Positions 13,090 to 17,869 of a DNA stretch of 17,869 bases are shown in pieces; the stretch's first letter is position 1, and the number at the start of each line of letters is the position of its first letter. This DNA is from Candidatus Saccharimonadota bacterium. Lineage in GTDB: Bacteria > Patescibacteriota > Saccharimonadia > Saccharimonadales > Saccharimonadaceae. The notes under the pieces were generated by a model, which saw only the letters and a list, made by a program, of their open reading frames with translations, had not been told where the DNA came from and did not search any database. Position numbers and translations under genes: made by a program. The stretch spans positions 1-17,869 of the forward strand of contig JAFOHW010000044.1 of assembly GCA_017421685.1 (NCBI GenBank). Direction: 5' to 3'.

Positions 13090-13843
13090 GGACCTCCTTT
13101 AAGGCTATTATATTGTTAGTTGGATTAACTAGGGCAGAAGATTCTGCGTTGCGGATGAGGTTCGAGACAAATGCAGAGATGACTATAGCTAGAGCTACGA
13201 TTGCTAGTCCGATTAGAGAATAGAGGATTGAATTTTTTGCTTTTTGTATTTTTGATGCTTCGCCAGAAGAAGTTATATAGAGGACGCTTCCGTAGATAAG
13301 GAAGATGACCGAGACGACTCCAACAATACTAATAACCCAAGTGATGAGACTTTCGACTAGAGTATTAGGATCAACGCAAGGGGTAGTTGCAGTCATGCTT
13401 GCACATTCACTAAGATTACCGTCTCCTCCGAGAAGAACGATACGAATTGAGCTAATAATAATGTTTGCAAGCATGACTATGGCGAGACCAATAAAGGCTT
13501 GGGTTAAAGTTTTCTTTCCGGTAGCTACTTTACTAGGGTCACCACTAGACATAATATAAAGATATCCTCCGTAAATAACATATCCTAGGATTAAATAAGA
13601 AGCAATTACAGTTATATCGGAAGCAATATTCGCGACAATGAGCCAGATACCGGATTTTAAAGATTCTTCATCTGTGATATTTACACCACAATCCCAGGAG
13701 GTGAGACCAAGTATGTTCTCACAATTGCCTTCAAAGAAAGATTCTTTTGCGAGAGTCGAACTTGGGTTAAACGAAGAAAAAATAGCAGAGAAAGATGAGA
13801 TTATTAGGCTTATAACAAGAAATTTTTTTAGTATATTTTTCAT
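13070..13843 (-). CDS. Tandem-duplicated VirB2-like pilin protein 4 (two hairpin domains)
   Basis: 257 residues, about twice the length of its paralogues. Signal peptide 1-32 (likely cut after STLA). The first exported segment has Cys41 and Cys52. The first hairpin is VIASYLILGYVIYGGYLYIM (79-98), turn SSGDPSKVATGKK, helix QAFIGLAIVMLANIII (115-130). A second exported segment has Cys147 and Cys156. The second hairpin is VGVVSVIFLIYGSVLYI (174-190), turn TSSGEASKIQKAKNS, helix ILYSLIGLAIVALAIVISAF (206-225). It thus carries two copies of the domain found singly in proteins 1-3. The start has only a weak GGAA upstream. It is the first gene of a minus-strand pair with protein 3 and is divergent from the VirB6-like gene. 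A structural partner of the pilin, rather than the main subunit, is a reasonable guess. Confidence 0.82.
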   Translation of the reverse strand: MKNILKKFLVISLIISSFSAIFSSFNPSSTLAKESFFEGNCENILGLTSWDCGVNITDEESLKSGIWLIVANIASDITVIASYLILGYVIYGGYLYIMSSGDPSKVATGKKTLTQAFIGLAIVMLANIIISSIRIVLLGGDGNLSECASMTATTPCVDPNTLVESLITWVISIVGVVSVIFLIYGSVLYITSSGEASKIQKAKNSILYSLIGLAIVALAIVISAFVSNLIRNAESSALVNPTNNIIALKEVHETKTL

Positions 13844-13959
13844 AATTATTCCGTTTTAGCTAGTTTTATCTTAACATAATGTTTAAAAAATGTCCAAAAA
13901 AGAAGAAACATTAAACTTAAGCATAATATTGACTATTTGTAAAAACAAGACTTTTACTC
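13844..13959. other. Divergent intergenic region between pilin-like gene 4 and the VirB6-like gene
   Basis: AT-rich, with no gene. The minus-strand promoter for gene 4 is only suggested: TTGGAC-like and TAAGAT-like boxes about 18 nt apart in 13869-13898. The plus-strand promoter follows at 13960. Confidence 0.5.
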
Positions 13960-13988
13960 TTGACAATAATGCTTATGCGTGCTATAAT
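13960..13988 (+). promoter_or_regulatory. Consensus sigma-70 promoter of the VirB6-like gene
   Basis: TTGACA (13960-13965), exactly 17-nt spacer, TATAAT (13983-13988), and TG at 13980-13981. All elements are perfect consensus, making this the strongest-looking promoter in the window. Start expected near 13995. Confidence 0.92.
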
Positions 13989-13994
13989 AGTTAT

Positions 13995-14013
13995 ACGCCT
14001 AAAAGGGAGGCGT
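13995..14013 (+). promoter_or_regulatory. 5' leader hairpin overlapping the ribosome binding site of the VirB6-like gene
   Basis: ACGCCT (13995-14000), loop aaaaggg, AGGCGT (14008-14013), followed by TTTT. The ribosome binding site GGGAGG (14005-14010) is split between loop and stem. The predicted transcript would begin at or next to this hairpin, 25 nt before the ATG. Confidence 0.7.
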
Positions 14014-14020
14014 TTTTACT

Positions 14021-17000
14021 ATGATAATGAAAAAATATTCAAGAATGAACTTGAAAAAGGCCGTTTTTGGTTGTTTTTTCGTGATTATGACTTTGTTCGG
14101 ATTTTTATCTAATTGTTATATTAATACTCAGGATGTTTACGCTGTTTCGACCGATGAATCCACCTCTATTAGTGAAGATTCTGGGAGTATTATAACTGTA
14201 GTGGATGCTCCCGATGATACGGGTGATGCAAAAACGAGAAGTGATAGTTGTCAGAGTAGTTTAGGTGCGATCGGGTGGTTGGTTTGTCCGACGACTGGAA
14301 AAATTGCAGAGGCTATTGACGGATTATATGGACTTTTAGAAAACTTTTTAGTTATTAATCCGGTTTCGGCGGAAGAAGGTACTCCTGTTTATGAAATTTG
14401 GAAGTATTGTCGAGGATTGACTAATATTGCGTTTATTATTTTCTTGTTGGTAGTAATTTATTCTCAGATAACGGGAATTGGGATATCTAATTATGGGATT
14501 AAACGGGTATTACCAAAGTTAATTATTGCGGCGGTTTTAGTGAATTTGAGTTATCTGATTTGTACTTTGGCGGTAGATGTATCGAATGTAATTGGGAATA
14601 GCCTAAGAGGGCTTTTTGCATCGATAGGGGAATCAGCGGTAGTTACAGGAAGCGATGTAGCTTCGACGATGAAGGTTTCTTATTCGGATCTCTTCTCTTC
14701 TCTTGCCGGGGGATCTGCGCTTGCGATTGGAGGAACAGTTATCGCGATTGAATCTGGAGCGATTTGGATGCTGATTCCTACGGTTCTCGGAGCGATTGTG
14801 GCGATTGTGACTGGGCTTATTACGATTACGCTTCGTCAAGCAGTCGTAGTGCTTCTTATCATGATTTCGCCACTAGCAATTGTGGCTTATATGCTACCTA
14901 ATACGGAGAGCTTGTTTAAAAAATGGAAAGATTTACTAATTAAAATGTTGGTGTTTTATCCAATGTTTAGTTTATTGTTTGGGGCATCGAATTTAGCTGG
15001 ATTTGCGATTATAACTAGTGCGACTAGCGTTTTTGGTATTATTCTTGGGATGGCGGTACAGATTTTCCCGTTATTCTTTGCTTGGACTCTAATGAAAATG
15101 TCTGGCACATTTCTTGGTGCGATTAACCAGGGTCTTAGGGGAATTACGAGTGGGCCATTGGCGAGAAACAGGGCTTGGGCGGAATCGCAGAAGGCGAGGA
15201 CGAAAGCCAAGAACCTTGCTTCAGGTAGACCCACGACACCATCTCTTAGACTTATGCAATTTATGCATAATCGTAATGTTGCGAGAGAGGCTGAAATTAG
15301 TGAGAATGAACAGTTAGCGAAGAAGCGAGCGATGGCTTATTATCGTGGGAAGCGTTACAACAAAGATGGTAGCAGTACGAAGAAGGGTCTAGAGGCATAT
15401 GAGAGGCAGGCTTTGGGTATGCAATACGATAAAGTTGTACTTAGAGATGATAATAATATGAATAAAGGATTAGGGGAACTTAAGGCGAACGAAGGTTCTA
15501 AATATGGCGCGAGGATTAAGGGGCTAGATGTAATGAATGTGGAGGCTTCGGATGAATTGAATATAGAAAAGGCGAGAGCCCAAAGTATCGAATTTGGCAA
15601 TGCTAAGGGTTTTTATAATAGAATGAAAGACGCTATAGGCTTGCATGCTGACGAGACTGAGGGTTATGAAATTGATGCTAATACAGGACAAAGGGTTAAG
15701 AAGGAAGATTATAAATTCCATTTCAAAGAAGGTACTCCTGTTGCTAAAATCAATGAGGCTTCAGCTAGATACGATAAAATTAATGAAATTATGGAAGGAA
15801 ATGAAGCTGATATCCAATATGCGGCAGCTATAGCTGCGCACGGTTATGATACTCAATTGAAAATGTATGCGACGAATTTTCAGAAACATTTTGAAATGAT
15901 GCCTTCGTCTAAGAATTTAGATTTAGCATTAAGTGAACTAACGACTTTGCCAAATGCTTCAAGCTATATCGATGCAATTATACCTGGGCTCAGGGTAATT
16001 AATCAGCGAGGGGACACTGATGTGGTCTTAAAACATATTAATAATATAATGAATAGTGCTGAAGGCTTGGAGTTAGGGACACACGCTTCGCAGTCTTTAG
16101 CAAATTTCTTGATGTTTGATGTAAAAGATTCTGACCCGTGGCTTCGAAGATTTGGTAAATATATTAATCTCGAGACGGCGCGTGTATATAGCAAGAATGA
16201 ACGAAAAGAATTGAAAGTGAATTATGATGAGTATGTGAAGGGTTATCATGATGAACCGGATCCGGATAATCCTGGACAGACAAAAAGAATGTATGCGAAA
16301 AAAGGAATGTCGGTTCTTATGGAAGGTACGTCTTTGGATAGCTTAGAGAGAACGGCTTTTGCGAGTTTAGATGAAAGCTTAAAGCATGCGTATACTGGTC
16401 CTAATGGGCTTGATGTGGATGGATATCTAAAGAAGCGAGGCGAAATTCAGCAAGCTATTGGGGCGCAGTTTAATTCGGCAAGCGGTAAATATCTTGCTGG
16501 AAGCGAACAATTAAAGAATGCAGTATCATTCTTGACTGGATATAATTATACGCAAATGAAGGATCCTAATACTAAGGAAATTATTTTAGACGATAACAAT
16601 GATCCGATGTATCAATGGCAATCAGTTTGGGATACTGAGAACTATAATGGGCAAGAGAATAAAGTTAGAAAATATTATAGAGATAAGACAAAAGGGTATA
16701 TTGAGAGCTTAACTCCGACCCAGATATTAGGAATGCGTTCGGATTATAGGGATCCGATGATGGAGCATTTAGTAGATATGTTCCTTGAAGAATCGCCGGA
16801 AGGTGATGAATATAGAAGAAGAATGTCTGATGTTCAGACGAGATATGGAGATTTGTCCGTTAACGAGGCGAAAAAGAAGCGTGATAATGATATGAAGAAT
16901 TTGAAGATGGAGATGGCAGGAAAACAAATGAGGAAAATCCTTGGAGATACTGGCAAGCTAGCCCAGATTTACAGGACTCGTAGGTCGGGTGCGGCTAATG

Positions 17001-17389
17001 GTGCGAAAGACTGGCTACGTCAGTGGGTTAGTCTTGATGACGAGCAAGTTCTATTAGGAGAAGTGAAGAAGTATGAGAGAGCGCGAAGAGAAAGAGAAAG
17101 AAGGAGTAATGAAGTTGTTGATTCTGGGGAGCCGGCACAACAGAGAATTTATAGCGATGAAGATATCGAGAATTTTGTACTAAATATAAATAATTTATAT
17201 GATAATTTGAATACTGACGACCCTCAGGCTTTTTACGATGAATCATCAGATTTCATAAAGAATAGTCTAGGTGAACAGAGTCGTATCTATAATGAATATA
17301 GGCGTTTTCATGACGATGATCCATATGCGGATAGCGATGTCTTGAAACAATTCCTTGAGGACATGCTTAGGGATTCAGACAATTATTAA
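14021..17389 (+). CDS. VirB6/TrbL-like membrane protein with a very long cytoplasmic tail
   Basis: 1122 residues. A signal-like hydrophobic segment (14-34) precedes a low-complexity exported stretch (42-120). A multi-helix membrane core spans about 133-365: NIAFIIFLLVVIYSQITGIG, KRVLPKLIIAAVLVNLSYLI, then ITITLRQAVVVLLIMISPLA and helices ending at FPLFFAWTLMKMSGTF. The conserved loop with NYGIKRVLPKL and the RQAVVVLLIMISPLA helix match the VirB6-like channel proteins I associate with CPR type IV secretion loci. Residues 375 to the end (about 750) are hydrophilic, charged, mostly helical and without membrane segments or a recognised domain. Start at 14021 follows GGGAGG at 10 nt spacing; Met3 and Met9 are alternatives. 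It has a perfect promoter and is divergent from pilin-like genes 4 and 3. Predicted role: inner-membrane channel of a secretion or DNA-transfer machine. No ATPase gene is in the window. Confidence 0.82.
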   Translation: MIMKKYSRMNLKKAVFGCFFVIMTLFGFLSNCYINTQDVYAVSTDESTSISEDSGSIITVVDAPDDTGDAKTRSDSCQSSLGAIGWLVCPTTGKIAEAIDGLYGLLENFLVINPVSAEEGTPVYEIWKYCRGLTNIAFIIFLLVVIYSQITGIGISNYGIKRVLPKLIIAAVLVNLSYLICTLAVDVSNVIGNSLRGLFASIGESAVVTGSDVASTMKVSYSDLFSSLAGGSALAIGGTVIAIESGAIWMLIPTVLGAIVAIVTGLITITLRQAVVVLLIMISPLAIVAYMLPNTESLFKKWKDLLIKMLVFYPMFSLLFGASNLAGFAIITSATSVFGIILGMAVQIFPLFFAWTLMKMSGTFLGAINQGLRGITSGPLARNRAWAESQKARTKAKNLASGRPTTPSLRLMQFMHNRNVAREAEISENEQLAKKRAMAYYRGKRYNKDGSSTKKGLEAYERQALGMQYDKVVLRDDNNMNKGLGELKANEGSKYGARIKGLDVMNVEASDELNIEKARAQSIEFGNAKGFYNRMKDAIGLHADETEGYEIDANTGQRVKKEDYKFHFKEGTPVAKINEASARYDKINEIMEGNEADIQYAAAIAAHGYDTQLKMYATNFQKHFEMMPSSKNLDLALSELTTLPNASSYIDAIIPGLRVINQRGDTDVVLKHINNIMNSAEGLELGTHASQSLANFLMFDVKDSDPWLRRFGKYINLETARVYSKNERKELKVNYDEYVKGYHDEPDPDNPGQTKRMYAKKGMSVLMEGTSLDSLERTAFASLDESLKHAYTGPNGLDVDGYLKKRGEIQQAIGAQFNSASGKYLAGSEQLKNAVSFLTGYNYTQMKDPNTKEIILDDNNDPMYQWQSVWDTENYNGQENKVRKYYRDKTKGYIESLTPTQILGMRSDYRDPMMEHLVDMFLEESPEGDEYRRRMSDVQTRYGDLSVNEAKKKRDNDMKNLKMEMAGKQMRKILGDTGKLAQIYRTRRSGAANGAKDWLRQWVSLDDEQVLLGEVKKYERARRERERRSNEVVDSGEPAQQRIYSDEDIENFVLNINNLYDNLNTDDPQAFYDESSDFIKNSLGEQSRIYNEYRRFHDDDPYADSDVLKQFLEDMLRDSDNY

Positions 17390-17531
17390 AAAGGGTTATT
17401 CTTGAACTGATAGAAAAGATTTGAGATAATTGGGGAATTAAGTCGTTTAGGCTAGTACATTAAAAGAGGAGATTCGGCAAGTGGTTTGTTTGGCGCGGTG
17501 GCTGGCGTAAGTCTTGAAACAGTGGTATAAT
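17390..17531 (+). promoter_or_regulatory. Intergenic region with the ackA promoter
   Basis: No clear terminator follows the VirB6-like gene. TGgTATAAT (17523-17531) is an extended -10 for ackA, with no good -35 (tggcgt at the expected place). A locally G-rich patch lies at about 17480-17505; I assign it no function. Confidence 0.65.
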
Positions 17532-17549
17532 CGTTGAAAAGGAGAAAAA

Positions 17550-17869
17550 ATGACAAATATCACTAAGATTTTTCTGGTACTAAACTCTGGGTCTTCGAGT
17601 GAAAAATTCTCTCTCTATGAAGGTGAAGATGAAGTTTGCTCGCTTTACTTTGAGGGAATTGAGGAAGACGGCAAGAAGAAGTTCATCTGCACTGTAACTA
17701 GGGCGGATGGAACTGACGAGGTTCTAGGCAAGAAGTGGGATTCTTTGGATGTCGCCTTCAAAGAGGCGAAGGCGATTTTCGAGAAGGAAGGATTTATCAA
17801 CGAGGCTCATCCGCTGGATGGCATTTTGGTTCGCGTTGTGGCTGCTGGAAAGTATTTCTCGAAACATCA
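17550..17869 (+). CDS. ackA: Acetate kinase, N-terminal part (runs off the window end)
   Basis: 106 residues are visible, about a quarter of the usual ~400. IFLVLNSGSSSEKFSLYEG (7-25) carries the acetate kinase N-terminal signature (N-x-G-S-S-S-x-K-F) that binds ATP and Mg. The enzyme makes ATP and acetate from acetyl phosphate, a main energy step in fermenting bacteria. At the place of the usual GHRVVHGG motif this protein reads LVRVVAAGKYF (93-103): the substrate-binding Arg is kept (Arg95), while the His of HGG is Ala98. AAAAGGAG (17537-17544) lies 5 nt before the ATG. A phosphotransacetylase gene is not visible. Family assignment is good; activity cannot be judged from the fragment. Confidence 0.85.
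   Translation, partial: MTNITKIFLVLNSGSSSEKFSLYEGEDEVCSLYFEGIEEDGKKKFICTVTRADGTDEVLGKKWDSLDVAFKEAKAIFEKEGFINEAHPLDGILVRVVAAGKYFSKH

Noticed and set aside
13918..13975. Inverted repeat TAAGCAT (13918-13924) / ATGCTTA (13969-13975) at the VirB6-like gene promoter
   Set aside because: A 7-nt match in a 177-nt AT-rich gap is expected about once by chance; there is no further symmetry to support an operator.
17481..17510. Nine-codon GTG mini-frame (VCLARWLA) behind an AAAGAGGAG-like site upstream of ackA
   Set aside because: Too short to judge, GTG start, no attenuator hairpin next to it, and it ends upstream of the ackA -10.
1..17869. Alternative genetic code with UGA as glycine (as in SR1/Gracilibacteria)
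   Set aside because: All long frames close with normal stops, and the conserved genes are full length without in-frame TGA.
1..17869. CRISPR array or insertion sequence
   Set aside because: No regularly spaced identical repeats with unique spacers, and no transposase or terminal inverted repeats were seen.

Overview
The window is an AT-rich, gene-dense stretch of a bacterial chromosome. The gene content points to a Patescibacteria/CPR bacterium, most likely Saccharibacteria (TM7). This is an inference from four things: very short or overlapping gene junctions, CPR-style VirB2-like helical-hairpin proteins next to a VirB6-like protein with a very long cytoplasmic tail, a small PH-like membrane protein of a type I associate with CPR genomes, and the style of the GroEL N-terminus. 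No frame needs UGA read as glycine, so the recoded SR1/Gracilibacteria code is not indicated. G exceeds C on the plus strand wherever I counted, even inside minus-strand genes, which suggests that the plus strand is the leading strand throughout.

Layout. (1) 1-3461, envelope block: a minus-strand YidC insertase, truncated by the window edge and apparently fused to a TagF/CDP-glycerol-phosphotransferase-like domain; divergent galE; then a GtrA-type flippase and a family-2 glycosyltransferase on the minus strand, ending tail-to-tail with galE. (2) 3478-9087, DNA repair and chaperones: uvrA, a TetR-like regulator, a CIRCE operator, groES and groEL. The groES-groEL gap holds an unexpected run of regularly spaced DnaA-box-like 9-mers. 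(3) 9125-10461: a proline-rich protein of unknown function and a small membrane protein on the minus strand, then tRNA-Ser(GCU) followed by a second, partial copy of its 3' end. (4) 10503-17389, secretion/pilus locus: four genes carrying five copies of a VirB2-like hairpin domain, interrupted by comF and a small heat-shock protein, then a divergently transcribed 1122-residue VirB6-like channel protein with a perfect consensus promoter. (5) 17523 to the end: the start of an acetate kinase gene.

How the parts could work together. GalE, the glycosyltransferase, GtrA and the YidC fusion fit cell-surface glycan making and membrane protein insertion. CIRCE places groESL under HrcA-type heat-shock control. 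The VirB2-like and VirB6-like proteins look like membrane parts of a type IV secretion or DNA-transfer apparatus, and ComF fits DNA uptake; no VirB4/VirD4 ATPase is visible here. Promoters share an extended -10 (TGnTATAAT). Four genes have the -10 only 5-7 nt before the ATG and no usable Shine-Dalgarno, so they are predicted to make leaderless or nearly leaderless mRNAs. Genes such as tetR-like, groES, groEL, pilin-like 3, hsp20 and ackA have clear ribosome binding sites. The most interesting items are the DnaA-box-like array, the YidC fusion, the expanded pilin-like family and the tRNA-end duplication.
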